Shown here: in pieces, positions 29,400 through 38,893 of the stretch
Layout of the letters: each line of letters opens with the position of its first letter
Position numbering within the stretch: position 1 is the stretch's first letter
DNA from: Tepidamorphus sp.
GTDB lineage: Bacteria > Pseudomonadota > Alphaproteobacteria > Rhizobiales > Tepidamorphaceae
DNA: 41,282 nt
Assembly: GCA_028280885.1 (NCBI GenBank)
Contig: JANQKY010000024.1
Coordinates: forward strand, 1 to 41,282
Direction of reading: 5' to 3'
The notes under the pieces: model-generated
Databases searched by the model: none
Seen by the model: only the letters and a program-made list of their open reading frames with translations
Told to the model about the DNA's origin: nothing
Position numbers and translations under genes: made by a program

Positions 29400-32063
29400 T
29401 CAGGCCTCCTTCGGCGCGGCGGGTTGGGGGACGCCGGCAAAGGCGGTTTCCAGGCGGTCCATGTCGCGCAGGTTGATGTCGCGTTGCGGGAACGGGATTT
29501 CGATATTCGCCTCGCGCAGCCGCTTGAAGATTTCGAACCGGAAGTCGCTGCGCACGGTGAGCGAGGAATTCACGTCGGCGATATAGGCATAGAGATCGAA
29601 CACGAGCGCAGAATCGCCGAAATCGGTGAAGAACACCCTCGGTTCGGGATAGGCGAGCACGCTTGGGTGTTCGCGGGCGATTTCGAGCAGGATCTCGCGC
29701 AACGCTTCCGGGTCGGTATCGTAGCTCACGCCGATCGACACGATGACGCGGCCCATCATGTTGGAATGCATCCAGTTCTTGACCGTGCCGGTGATCAGGT
29801 CGGAATTGGGGACGATGACGGTCGCCCGGTCGAAGGTCTCGATCTCGGTCGCCCGGATCGAGATCTTGCGCACATAGCCCTGCTCGGTGCCGGCGACGAC
29901 CCAGTCGCCCTCCTTGATCGGCCGTTCGGCGAGCAGGATCAGGCCGGAGACGAAGTTGTTGACGATCGACTGCAGGCCGAAACCGATACCCACCGACAGC
30001 GCGCCGGCGACGATCGCGACGTTCTGCAGGTTGAAGCCGATATAGGTGACGGCGAAGATCGCCGCGATCGTGATGCCGACATAGCCGACGACCGTGCGGA
30101 TCGAATTGCGCAGGCCGACATCGAGCTTGGTGCTGGGCAGGAAGCGGTTGCCGAGCCAGTTCTGGATGGCGCGGGTGGCGATAATGCCGACGACGAACAG
30201 TATGATCGCGACCAGGATCGAGGCGATCGAGATGTTGACGTCGCCGAACCGGAAGCCGAAGAAGGCCTTCTGCAGCCAGATCCGCCATTGTCCGGTGTCC
30301 AGACCCCAGGGCAGCAGCACCAGGACGATGCCGATGACGATGACGGAGAGCCGCACCAGGCCGCTTGCCACCAGCGTGATCTGCTTGACGCCGTTTTCCG
30401 AGATGCCCAGGCCGACCGACATCGGGCCGCTGATGCGGTTGTCCGGCGCCAGCAGGATGTTGACGACCTCTTCGAGCAGGGCCAGGACCAGCCAGACGAT
30501 CGTTGCGACCGTGACGATGAAGACGATCTGGATCGCGATGAAATTGGCAAGCGCGATGAAGCCGGTGGCAAGGGCGCCGAGGATGACGAAGATCGACAGC
30601 CAGACCACCCGCCGCATCCAGGAATAGAACAGGACCGGCTGGACGCCCTCGGCTTGCGGGCGGTTGCGAACATCGGCGCCGAACCGCCACAGTCCGGTCG
30701 CGCCGAACAGCGCGATGACGAAGGCGACGATAGCGTGTTTGGCGACATAGATGGAAATCGGCGAATAGAGCAGGTCGAAGACCGTTTCCAGAAACGTGCC
30801 GATCGCGATTGCCCCGCCAATGACCGTGAAGGTCGCCATCGACTGGCTGGCATTGGCGTCCGACAGGGGAATCACCCGCCAATGGGGCCTGAGCGGTGCG
30901 CAGATTGCCCGTGCCATGCCGAACAGGAAACTGAACACGGCGACGGAGAGGACGAAACCGCGGCTCAGCTCGGCAAATCGCGGCGACAGAAGCCCGCCTG
31001 CCTGAAAGGCGAGGTAGAAGATGCCGACAATGGCGAGGGGAATGAAGCCATCGGTGATGATGACCAGCCAGGCGCGCAGAAGCTTGCGCAGGCGCGGGTC
31101 GTCCTCCCGGTCGTTGTCGGAGGTGGCGGCGAAGCGGCGGATATAGCTGCGCACGAAGATGCCCAGCACAACCGCCGCGGCAAAGGCGCCGAGCAGGATC
31201 AGCGCCGAGGCGGCATTCATCGCGTCGACGGCATAGGACCAGGAATCGCTGATCAGAAACCCGAACGAACGCTGCAGCCGCGGCCGGGCCTCGGCGGCAT
31301 CGAGCCAGAAATCGGGGTCGAAGACCGAGCGGTTGCGCACCAGCAGCGACTGGGTGAACCGGTCGCGGCGCAATTCGGCGATATCGCGGATGATCTGCTC
31401 GGCCTCGAAGACGGTGAGCCGCGCCTTTTTCAGGGCCGCGTCGGTATTGGCGAGCGCCGTGCTCAGCCGGTCGCGGCGCTCGGCGATATCGGCGGCCTCC
31501 GCCGGCTCGCCTTCCGCCGGCGCCGGGCCGAGCTGGGCCAGCAAGGTCTTCAGTTCGGAGACTTCGGGCGACAGTTCGCTCTCGACCTTGTGCGCCTTGT
31601 CGATGATCTCCTCGGCGCGGGCGCGGATCTGCGTGAGTTCGCTGTTGTCGATGCCCTCGCGGGCCAGCGACAGCGACATGTTCTGGATCGCGATCTCCCA
31701 GCTGTCGGCGATCGTCGCCGCCGCGGTGGTCGCCGCGTCGCCATTCGCGGCGGGGGAGGCGGCGGATTCGGCTGCCGGGCGGGGCTGTGTCGTCGTGTGG
31801 GCGTTGGGCGGATAGGGCTGCGGTCCGTCGATCGTGTCGGCCGGTGTGGGCGCAGGCGACGAGGGCTGCGATGACGCGGGCGCCGATGAGGAGGGCTGAT
31901 CCGTCTGTGCCGGCGCGGCCGTGCCGCCCGCCTGCTGTGCGGCAGTGGTCGCGGGGCCCGCGCAGGCCAGGGCAAGGGCGATAAACGCCGCCGGAAGGCA
32001 ATGCCGGAACCGTCGGGACATCTGCCCGTATCTTGAATGGCGAAGCGCTGCGCGCGGCTTCAT
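29400..32063 (-). CDS. MscS-family mechanosensitive channel with DUF3772 domain
   Basis: The 887-residue inner-membrane protein has a signal peptide (about 1-42), a Pro/Ser/Thr/Ala-rich linker (about 43-115), an N-terminal coiled-coil periplasmic region of the DUF3772 type (about 118-250), then about ten or eleven membrane segments and the MscS core. The pore helix and following segment read VAIVAGALSVGIGFGLQSIV and NNFVSGLILLAERPIKEGDW, with the cytoplasmic beta and alpha/beta domains to the end. It should open under membrane tension. I chose the ATG at 32063, preceded by GGAGAGG; another ATG six codons upstream is less well placed. It leads a three-gene operon with the CAP protein and an acyl-CoA synthetase. 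Confidence 0.93.
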   Translation of the reverse strand: MKPRAALRHSRYGQMSRRFRHCLPAAFIALALACAGPATTAAQQAGGTAAPAQTDQPSSSAPASSQPSSPAPTPADTIDGPQPYPPNAHTTTQPRPAAESAASPAANGDAATTAAATIADSWEIAIQNMSLSLAREGIDNSELTQIRARAEEIIDKAHKVESELSPEVSELKTLLAQLGPAPAEGEPAEAADIAERRDRLSTALANTDAALKKARLTVFEAEQIIRDIAELRRDRFTQSLLVRNRSVFDPDFWLDAAEARPRLQRSFGFLISDSWSYAVDAMNAASALILLGAFAAAVVLGIFVRSYIRRFAATSDNDREDDPRLRKLLRAWLVIITDGFIPLAIVGIFYLAFQAGGLLSPRFAELSRGFVLSVAVFSFLFGMARAICAPLRPHWRVIPLSDANASQSMATFTVIGGAIAIGTFLETVFDLLYSPISIYVAKHAIVAFVIALFGATGLWRFGADVRNRPQAEGVQPVLFYSWMRRVVWLSIFVILGALATGFIALANFIAIQIVFIVTVATIVWLVLALLEEVVNILLAPDNRISGPMSVGLGISENGVKQITLVASGLVRLSVIVIGIVLVLLPWGLDTGQWRIWLQKAFFGFRFGDVNISIASILVAIILFVVGIIATRAIQNWLGNRFLPSTKLDVGLRNSIRTVVGYVGITIAAIFAVTYIGFNLQNVAIVAGALSVGIGFGLQSIVNNFVSGLILLAERPIKEGDWVVAGTEQGYVRKISIRATEIETFDRATVIVPNSDLITGTVKNWMHSNMMGRVIVSIGVSYDTDPEALREILLEIAREHPSVLAYPEPRVFFTDFGDSALVFDLYAYIADVNSSLTVRSDFRFEIFKRLREANIEIPFPQRDINLRDMDRLETAFAGVPQPAAPKEA

Positions 32064-32196
32064 CGTGCCTCTCCAGGACAAAAGCGCGAATCGGGCCTCA
32101 CCATAGACAGGAAATCAGCCGACTGGAATTCGGCCATTGGCTGGACGGCGACTGGCGCGCCTACCTCGGCCGGGCGACCGGCATTGGACCTCGCGG

Positions 32197-32862
32197 TCAT
32201 CTTGTTTCAGCCGGTCCGGTGCCGGACCTGCCACCCCCGGAGTCGTCGGGTGCGGTGCGCAGGGCAAACCAGCCGACCGCGATCACGACGATGAACAGGC
32301 CGCCGGCGACGGCGGTGATGCCGAGCGGGCCGAGGTGCTTCAAGAGGTCGGCGATCGATCCGGCCTCACCGGCGAAGACATAGCTGCCGATGCTCCAGAC
32401 CCCGACCCACAGCGTGGCGCCGATCATGTTGAACCCGAGGAAGCGCAGGAACGGCATGCCGGCGGTGCCGGCGACGATGCCGTTCAATTGCCGCAGGATG
32501 TCGAAGAAACGGGCGAATGCCACGGCAATCGCGCCATAGCGGTTGAAGGCGCGCTCGACGCGGGCATAGCGCGCCTCGGTCAGGCCGATCCGGGCGCCGT
32601 GATGGATCAGCAGGCTGCGGCCGAGCCGCATGCCGATGAGATAGCCGACACAGTCGCCGGCCACCGCCGCGCTCCAGGCAAAGGCGATCAGCGGCACCAG
32701 ATGCATCTCGCCGCGACCGGCCATCGCGCCGGAAAGGATCAGGATCGTCTCGCCGGGCAGCGGCAGACCGAAGGATTCCAGGAAGACGATGACGCCGACG
32801 GCGACCGGGCCATGCACGGACAGAAAGGCTTCGGCGTCGGAGAACAGATGGGCGAAGGACAT
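32197..32862 (-). CDS. DedA family membrane protein
   Basis: The 221-residue integral membrane protein has the DedA/SNARE-associated layout: VFLESFGLPLPGETILILSGAMAG (about 24-47) in the first re-entrant region, then GDCVGYLIGMRLGRSLL, and the second FARFFDILRQLNGIVAGTAGMPFLRFLGFN (about 115-145) with the conserved R-F-x(3)-R signature in modified form. DedA proteins recycle polyprenyl phosphate or maintain membrane potential and lipid asymmetry. I chose the ATG at 32862; the extension to 32988 looks like non-coding leader. The ribosome site is weak. It is 133 bases upstream of the channel gene on the same strand and may or may not share its transcript. Confidence 0.9.
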   Translation of the reverse strand: MSFAHLFSDAEAFLSVHGPVAVGVIVFLESFGLPLPGETILILSGAMAGRGEMHLVPLIAFAWSAAVAGDCVGYLIGMRLGRSLLIHHGARIGLTEARYARVERAFNRYGAIAVAFARFFDILRQLNGIVAGTAGMPFLRFLGFNMIGATLWVGVWSIGSYVFAGEAGSIADLLKHLGPLGITAVAGGLFIVVIAVGWFALRTAPDDSGGGRSGTGPAETR

Positions 32863-33156
32863 GCGCGTCTCGGTTTCCGGTGCGGTCCGGCGAGGTGTCG
32901 GGATCCCTTTTGGGGGATCCTGGTTCCCGGTCGCGAAAAGCATGCGGCGGCCGGCGGGAAAAGGCAAAGCCCGCGTGATATGGCACAACGGTCGATTGCC
33001 GGCCAGGACGCATTGCTGTCCAGTTTAAATGTGTTGATGTCACTTAACCAGTTGTCTGGCATGGCCTTTCAAGCAGGTTGCGGCGGCTTGACACTTGCCT
33101 TCACCACCGCCTCAGCCGTCATGGTCCGGCTCTGCGGGTCGCGGCGGGGCGCGCGC

Positions 33157-33291
33157 CTCCCTCGTCATCCCGGAAATCGCGGTAGCGATTATCCGGGATC
33201 GGGGAACCGAGGCGGTGCGGAGTCCCACCAGCACCGACACGGGCTCTCCGATCCCGGCTCGGCCTGATGGCCGTCCGGGATGACGAGGGAG
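33157..33291. repeat. Intergenic palindromic repeat, copy 2 (CTCCCTCGTCATCCCGG ends)
   Basis: The ends are 17-base perfect inverted repeats (33157-33173 and 33275-33291), enclosing inner inverted segments (ATCGCGGTAGCGATT; CCGGGATCGGGGAACC; CTCCGATCCCGGCTCGGCC). It is the same element as at 206-337, in the opposite orientation. The rest of the 501-base gene-free stretch 32863-33363 holds no recognisable feature apart from an AT-rich segment near 33020-33055. Confidence 0.75.
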
Positions 33292-33363
33292 AGGGGATGC
33301 GATGGCGCAACCGCGGCAAAGGCCGCACAGGGTGTCACGCCGGGGCCTGAAGCGGCGTGTCGC

Positions 33364-33765
33364 TCAGGTCTTCGGTTCCGGCTTTTCCACCGGACCGCCG
33401 TGTTTCTCCCAGGTCGAGAAGCCTTCCTTCAGATGGGCTGCCGGAAAGCCCATGTCCTGAAGCGTCGCCACCGTCAGGGCCGACCGCCAGCCACTGGCGC
33501 AATGGAAGACGAAGGTCTTATCCTCGCCGAAGATGTCCTTGAAATAGGGGCTGTCCGGGTCGACCCAGAATTCGATCATGCCGCGGGGCGCGTGAAAGCT
33601 GCCGGGGATATATCCGGAGCGCTGGCGCTCGCGGATGTCGCGGATGTCGACGATGACGACGTCGGGGTCGTTCCTCCTGGCGATCAGGTCCGGCGTCTCG
33701 ATCTCCTCGATGCGCACGCGGGCGTCGGCGACAAGCTCGGCGGATGTCTTCTTCAGGGTCGGCAT
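33364..33765 (-). CDS. Rhodanese-like domain protein
   Basis: The 133-residue single-domain protein has VVIVDIRDIRERQRSGYIPGSFHAPRG (about 36-62) and the active-site loop CASGWRSA with catalytic Cys89, both typical of rhodanese sulfurtransferases. It could transfer sulfane sulfur to thiophilic acceptors; the physiological partner is unknown. There is no signal peptide, so it should be cytoplasmic. I chose the ATG at 33765, where the family-like sequence begins; a longer frame upstream is Pro/Arg-rich. It is divergent from the FAD oxidoreductase gene, with 117 bases between the starts. It may have nothing to do with the downstream cluster. Confidence 0.9.
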   Translation of the reverse strand: MPTLKKTSAELVADARVRIEEIETPDLIARRNDPDVVIVDIRDIRERQRSGYIPGSFHAPRGMIEFWVDPDSPYFKDIFGEDKTFVFHCASGWRSALTVATLQDMGFPAAHLKEGFSTWEKHGGPVEKPEPKT

Positions 33766-33882
33766 GGGGCATGTTTTCCGATGCGGGGAAACGGGCGGGG
33801 AAACGGATCGCCCAGACATTGATACGATCCGTCAGCCTCTGCAAGTATAGCCACGAAGAGCTGGCGCGGGGTGGAGAACGAT

Positions 33883-35160
33883 ATGGCCAGGGTCGAAACG
33901 GTTTCGCTGTGGGATCACTCCGCCCAGGAGCAGGAGCCGGCCGGGGATGCGGCGCTCCCAGACCGGGTCGACGTCGCCGTGGTCGGCGGCGGCTATACCG
34001 GCCTTTCGACGGCGCTGTTCAGCGCCGAGGCGGGGCTTCGGGCGCAGGTGCTGGAGGCGCGTCATGTCGGTTTCGGCGGATCGGGGCGCAATGTCGGCCT
34101 CGTCAATGCCGGGGTCTGGCTGCCGCCGGCGCAGGTGCGCGAAAAGCTCGGTGCGACCCATGGTCCGCGCTTCCTGGAGCAATTCAGCAATGGTCCGGCG
34201 ATGGTGTTCGACCTGATCGAGCGCCATCAGATCCGCTGCGAGGCGGTTCGAAACGGGACGATCCACGCAGCCCACGCGCCCTCCGGCCTCCGCGACCTTA
34301 AGGCGCGCTGGAGGGAATGGGACGCGATGGGGCAGCCGGTCGAGCTTCTCGACCGGGAACAGGCGGCGGCGAAGACCGGGACGGACGCCTTCCATGGCGG
34401 GCTGCTCGACCACCGCGCCGGCACGATCAACCCGATGGCCTATTGCCGGGGCCTCGCGCGGGCGGCGACCGGGGCGGGCGCCCGCATCGCCACCGGCGTC
34501 ACGGTCACCGCGCTTGCCAGGGAGGCCGGCGGCTGGCGGGTCGAGACGGATCGGGGCTCGCTGCGGGCCAGGGCGGTGGTGCTGGCCACCAATGCCTATA
34601 CCGACAGCCTGTGGCCCGGCCTCGGCGGAACCTTCACGACGATCCACTATTTCCAGCTTGCCACCGAACCGCTCGGTGCGCGGCGGGTGGCCGATATCCT
34701 GCCGGGCGGGCAGGGTCTGTGGGATACCGGCCGTATCATGTTCTCGCTCCGGCGGGATGCGGCCGACCGGCTGATCATCGGCTCGATGGGCAAGGTGATC
34801 GGCGGCAAGGAGGCGGGGATATCGCACCGCTGGGCGCGCCGGCGGCTTGCGCGGCTGTTTCCCGGTCTCGGGCCGGTCCGGTTCGAGGATGCCTGGCATG
34901 GCCGGATCGCCATGACGCCCGATCATCTGCCGCGCATCCATGTTTTGGATGAGCATCTTTACACCGCGATCGGCTATAACGGGCGGGGAATCACCACGGG
35001 AACGATCTTCGGCAAGGCCATCGCCGGACTGCTTACAGGCGCGGATCCGGCCGATCTTCCGCTTTCGGTCACCGGAATGACACAGGTTGCGTCGGCACCG
35101 CTGATGAAACGGATCTACACGCTTGCCTTTTCCGCCAACCAGGTCCTGAAGGGCCTCTGA
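33883..35160 (+). CDS. FAD-dependent oxidoreductase, DAO family
   Basis: The 425-residue flavoprotein has the N-terminal dinucleotide motif VAVVGGGYTGLSTA (31-44) followed by the acidic LEARHVGFGGSGRN, the signature of DAO-type amine and amino-acid oxidases such as sarcosine oxidase and gamma-glutamylputrescine oxidase. The C-terminal FAD contact YTAIGYNGRGITTGTIFGK is present. It should oxidise a secondary amine or amino acid. The ATG at 33883 has GGAG eight bases upstream. Its stop overlaps the hyuA start (TGATG), so it leads a coupled operon with hyuA, hyuB and an SDR. The substrate cannot be read from sequence, but the partners suggest a nitrogenous compound. Confidence 0.9.
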   Translation: MARVETVSLWDHSAQEQEPAGDAALPDRVDVAVVGGGYTGLSTALFSAEAGLRAQVLEARHVGFGGSGRNVGLVNAGVWLPPAQVREKLGATHGPRFLEQFSNGPAMVFDLIERHQIRCEAVRNGTIHAAHAPSGLRDLKARWREWDAMGQPVELLDREQAAAKTGTDAFHGGLLDHRAGTINPMAYCRGLARAATGAGARIATGVTVTALAREAGGWRVETDRGSLRARAVVLATNAYTDSLWPGLGGTFTTIHYFQLATEPLGARRVADILPGGQGLWDTGRIMFSLRRDAADRLIIGSMGKVIGGKEAGISHRWARRRLARLFPGLGPVRFEDAWHGRIAMTPDHLPRIHVLDEHLYTAIGYNGRGITTGTIFGKAIAGLLTGADPADLPLSVTGMTQVASAPLMKRIYTLAFSANQVLKGL

Positions 35161-37244
35161 TGCCGTTGCCTGATATTCGTGTCGGCGTCGATATCGGCGG
35201 CACCTTCACCGATGTCGCGCTGCAGACGCCGGCGGGCCTGTCGACCGGCAAGGTGCTGACCGACTATGCCGAGCCCGAACGGGCGATCCTGGCCGCGATC
35301 GAAGTCGCCGCCGGTCAGGCCGGCGTCGCGCTCGGCGAGATCGCCCAGGTCATCCATGGGACGACGCTGGTCACCAACGCGCTGATCCAGCGGCGCGGCG
35401 CGCGGACGGCTTTCATCACCACCGAGGGCTTTCGCGACGTGATCGAAATGCGCTCGGAGAACCGTTTCGAGCAATATGACCTCAATCTCGAACTGCCGAG
35501 ACCACTGGTCCCGCGCAAGGACCGCTTCACCCTGAACGAGCGGATGGGGCCGACGGGCGAGGTGCTGCTGGCGCTCGAGGAGGCCGAGGTCCGGGCGATG
35601 GCCGACCGTATCGCCGGGGGCGGCTACGAGGCGGTGGCGATCGGGCTGATGCATGCCTATGCCAATGACGCCCATGAACGCGCGATGGCGCGGGCGCTGA
35701 GCGAGGCGGCGCCGGGCCTGCCGATCTCGCTGTCGTCGGTGATCTCGCCGCAGATGCGCGAGTTGCAGCGCTTCAACACGGTCGTCGCCAATGCCTATGT
35801 GCAGCCGCAGGTCGCCGGCTATCTTAGCCGTCTCGTCGAGCGGCTGCGCGGGGCGGGCATCGCCGCGCCGGTCTTCCTGATGCATTCGGGCGGTGGGCTG
35901 ATCACGGTCGAGACGGCCGCGCAACAGCCCGTCCGCCTGCTTGAATCCGGCCCGGCGGGCGGTGCGATCTATGCCGCCGACTATGCCCGCGCGCATGGGC
36001 TCGACAAGGTGCTGAGCTTCGACATGGGCGGCACGACGGCGAAGATCTGCCTGATCGAGGACGGCACCCCGAAGACGGCGAACACCTTCGAGGTGGCCCG
36101 CACCTACCGGTTCAAGAAGGGATCGGGGATGACGGTGTCGACGCCGGTCGTCGAGATGGTCGAGATCGGCGCCGGCGGTGGCTCGATTGCAAGCGTCGAT
36201 CAGATGGGCCGCATTCAGGTCGGGCCGCAATCGGCCGGCTCCGAACCGGGCCCGGCGTGCTATCAGCGCGGCGGCACGGAGCCGACGGTCACCGACGCCA
36301 ACCTGCTGCTCGGCCGGCTCGACCCGGAAACGTTCGCCGGCGGCGCCATTCCGCTGTCGACCGACAAGGCGGAGACCGCGCTCCAGACGATCGCGGCGGC
36401 GGAGGCGATAACCTCGCCTGAGGCTGCGTTCGGGGTTACCGAAATGGTCGACGAGAACATGGCCAACGCGGCCCGCGTGCATACGGTGGAGAACGGCCGC
36501 GACATCGAGCAGTTCACGATGATCGCGTTTGGCGGCGGGGCGCCGCTGCATGCCTGCCGGCAATGCGAGAAGCTCGGGATCGACCTGGCGCTGATCCCGC
36601 CCGGCGCCGGTGTCGGCTCGGCGATCGGCTTCCTGCGCGCGCCGTTCAGCTACGAGGCGACGCGCGGGCTCTTCCAGACGCTCGACGGCTTCGATCCGGC
36701 AGCGGTGAACGCCGCGCTTGAGGGAATGGAGGCGGAGGCGCGGACCTTCGTCGAGGCCGGCGCGCGGGGCGAACGGACGGCGGAGAAGCTGATCGCCTAT
36801 ATGCGCTACAAGGGGCAGGGCTGGGAAATCCCGGTGCCGCTGCCGCACAAGCGGTTCGATGGCGCCGATGTGCCCGATATCCGCGATGCGTTCGAGACCG
36901 CCTACCGGACGCTGTTCGGTCGCATCATCGAGGGGCTTCAGCCGGAAATCACCAACTGGTCGCTGACGGTCGCGACCGTCCTGCCTGACCCGGTGGGCGT
37001 TACGCGCATCGATAGCGGATCGCCGGCGGCGGCGGGCAGGACGCGGCGGTTTTTCGATGCCGCCCTGCGGTGCGATGTGGAGGCCGTCGAGGTCGAGCGG
37101 ACGGCCATGGTGCCCGGCGCGGTCATCGACGGCCCCGCCATCATCGTCGAGCCCGAGACCTCGACGATCGTCACCTCCGCCTACCGCGCTGTCGGCCAGG
37201 CCGATGGCTGCCTGCTGCTGCTGCGCAAGGAGATCGTGTCATGA
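35160..37244 (+). CDS. hyuA: Hydantoinase/oxoprolinase subunit A (HyuA-type)
   Basis: The 694-residue protein belongs to the ATP-dependent hydantoinase/5-oxoprolinase/acetone carboxylase superfamily, subunit A: the N-terminal RVGVDIGGTFTDVAL (phosphate-binding), HGTTLVTNALIQRRG, and the central LESGPAGGAIYAADYA and VLSFDMGGTTAKICL of the ASKHA fold are all present. Together with HyuB it should hydrolyse a cyclic amide (N-methylhydantoin, 5-oxoproline or a relative) at the cost of ATP. It is a separate chain, not fused to subunit B as in eukaryotic 5-oxoprolinase. The start overlaps the oxidoreductase stop and the end overlaps hyuB (ATGA), which implies coupled, stoichiometric synthesis. Confidence 0.93.
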   Translation: MPLPDIRVGVDIGGTFTDVALQTPAGLSTGKVLTDYAEPERAILAAIEVAAGQAGVALGEIAQVIHGTTLVTNALIQRRGARTAFITTEGFRDVIEMRSENRFEQYDLNLELPRPLVPRKDRFTLNERMGPTGEVLLALEEAEVRAMADRIAGGGYEAVAIGLMHAYANDAHERAMARALSEAAPGLPISLSSVISPQMRELQRFNTVVANAYVQPQVAGYLSRLVERLRGAGIAAPVFLMHSGGGLITVETAAQQPVRLLESGPAGGAIYAADYARAHGLDKVLSFDMGGTTAKICLIEDGTPKTANTFEVARTYRFKKGSGMTVSTPVVEMVEIGAGGGSIASVDQMGRIQVGPQSAGSEPGPACYQRGGTEPTVTDANLLLGRLDPETFAGGAIPLSTDKAETALQTIAAAEAITSPEAAFGVTEMVDENMANAARVHTVENGRDIEQFTMIAFGGGAPLHACRQCEKLGIDLALIPPGAGVGSAIGFLRAPFSYEATRGLFQTLDGFDPAAVNAALEGMEAEARTFVEAGARGERTAEKLIAYMRYKGQGWEIPVPLPHKRFDGADVPDIRDAFETAYRTLFGRIIEGLQPEITNWSLTVATVLPDPVGVTRIDSGSPAAAGRTRRFFDAALRCDVEAVEVERTAMVPGAVIDGPAIIVEPETSTIVTSAYRAVGQADGCLLLLRKEIVS

Positions 37245-38890
37245 CCCCGACCGCGATCGACTACCAGATCATGTGGAACCGGCTGATCGCCGTCGTCGAG
37301 GAACAGGCGACGACGCTGATCCGCACGGCGTTCTCGACCTCGGTGCGCGAGGCGGGCGACCTGTCGGCCGGCCTGTTCGACCGGCAGGGGCGGATGATGG
37401 CGCAGGCCGTCACCGGCACGCCGGGGCATGTCAACGCCATGGCGGAAAGCGTGACCCATTTCATCCGCGAGATCGGCCTTCAGCACCTCTACGAGGGCGA
37501 CGTGCTGATCACCAACGACCCGTGGATGGGGACAGGCCATCTGCATGACATCACGGTGGTCACGCCCGTGTTCCGCAAGGGTGTCCATATCGGCTTCTTT
37601 GCCTGCACGGCCCATGTCGTCGATATCGGCGGGCGGGGTTTCGGGCCGGATGCCGGCGAGGTGTTCGAGGAGGGACTGCTGATCCCGATCTCGAAATTCG
37701 CCGAGCGCGGCGAGGTCAACGCCTTCCTCATCAAGATGGTGCGCGCCAATGTCCGCACGCCCGACCAGACCGTCGGCGACATGTATTCGCTGGCCGCCTG
37801 CAATGAGGCCGGCAACCGCCGCCTGCAGGCGATGCTGGACGAATTCGGCATCGACGGTCTTGACAGCCTGTCCGACTTCATCATGGTCGCGAGCGAACGG
37901 GCGACCCGCGAGGCGATCGCCCGCGTGCCGGCCGGCACCTATCGCAACACCATGAGGGTCGACGGCTTCGAGGCGCCGATCGACATCGTCGTGACCCTTA
38001 AGGTTGAGGGAGAGCGGCTCATCGCCGATTTCGACGGCACGTCCGGCATGAGCGCCTTCGGCGTCAACGTGCCGGAAGTCTATACCCGTGCCTATGCCTG
38101 CTATGGGCTCAAATGCGCGATCGCGCCGCAGGTGCCCAACAATACGGGCTCGCTGTTGCCCTTCGAGATCATCGCGCGGGAAGGCTCGATCCTGGCGGCG
38201 CGCCGGCCCGCGCCCGTCTCGATCCGGCATGTGCTCGGCCATCTGGTGCCGGACGTGGTGCTGGGCGCGCTGCATCAGGCGCTGCCGGGCGTCGTGCCGG
38301 CGGAAGGCTCCTCGGCGCTCTGGAATATCCAGATCTCGGCGCGTGCGACCGATCCCGACAGTGGCCTGCCCGGTGCGGAGATCCTGATGTTCAATTCCGG
38401 CGGAACCGGCGCGCGGCCGGCGACCGACGGGCTGTCGGCGACGGCGTTTCCCTCGGGCGTCTCGACCATGAGCGTCGAGGCGACCGAGCATGTCGGACCG
38501 ATCATCATCTGGCGCAAGGATCTGCGTGAGGGCTCGGGCGGTGCCGGGACGATGCGCGGCGGGCTCGGCCAGGTGATCGAGATCGAGGCGCGCGATGGCT
38601 ATGCCTTCTGGTTCAACGCCATGTTCGACCGGGTCGTCCATCCCGCCCGCGGCCGCGAAGGCGGCGGCACCGGGGCGCGGGGGCGGGTCGAACTGACCGA
38701 CGGCACCGTCCTGAAGCCGAAGGGACGGCAGAAGGTTGCCGGCGGCAAACGGCTGCGCCTCAGCCTGCCGGGTGGCGGCGGCTACGGCCCGCCGGAGGGC
38801 CGCGCCCGCGCGTCGGTGGCGGCGGATTTGGAGGCGGATCTGATTACCGGGAAACAGGCCCGCGATGACTACGGATATGATGGAGATTGA
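37241..38890 (+). CDS. hyuB: Hydantoinase/oxoprolinase subunit B (HyuB-type)
   Basis: The 549-residue partner of HyuA has the expected motifs: RTAFSTSVREAGDLSAGLFD, HVNAMAESVTHFIRE, GDVLITNDPWMGTGHLHDIT (about 86-105), the metal-binding region HVVDIGGRG, and the closing SLPGGGGYGPPEGR. It is full length for the family. The ATG at 37241 follows AAGGAG and overlaps the hyuA stop by four bases. The SDR gene begins four bases after the hyuB stop. No third (gamma) subunit of the acetone-carboxylase type is seen, favouring a hydrolase. Confidence 0.93.
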   Translation: MTPTAIDYQIMWNRLIAVVEEQATTLIRTAFSTSVREAGDLSAGLFDRQGRMMAQAVTGTPGHVNAMAESVTHFIREIGLQHLYEGDVLITNDPWMGTGHLHDITVVTPVFRKGVHIGFFACTAHVVDIGGRGFGPDAGEVFEEGLLIPISKFAERGEVNAFLIKMVRANVRTPDQTVGDMYSLAACNEAGNRRLQAMLDEFGIDGLDSLSDFIMVASERATREAIARVPAGTYRNTMRVDGFEAPIDIVVTLKVEGERLIADFDGTSGMSAFGVNVPEVYTRAYACYGLKCAIAPQVPNNTGSLLPFEIIAREGSILAARRPAPVSIRHVLGHLVPDVVLGALHQALPGVVPAEGSSALWNIQISARATDPDSGLPGAEILMFNSGGTGARPATDGLSATAFPSGVSTMSVEATEHVGPIIIWRKDLREGSGGAGTMRGGLGQVIEIEARDGYAFWFNAMFDRVVHPARGREGGGTGARGRVELTDGTVLKPKGRQKVAGGKRLRLSLPGGGGYGPPEGRARASVAADLEADLITGKQARDDYGYDGD

Positions 38891-38893
38891 TTG

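Noticed and set aside
29292..31874. 860-codon open frame opposite the MscS-type channel gene
   Set aside because: It is the mirror of a long real gene; its product is an Asp/Arg/Gln-rich low-complexity chain with no family resemblance.
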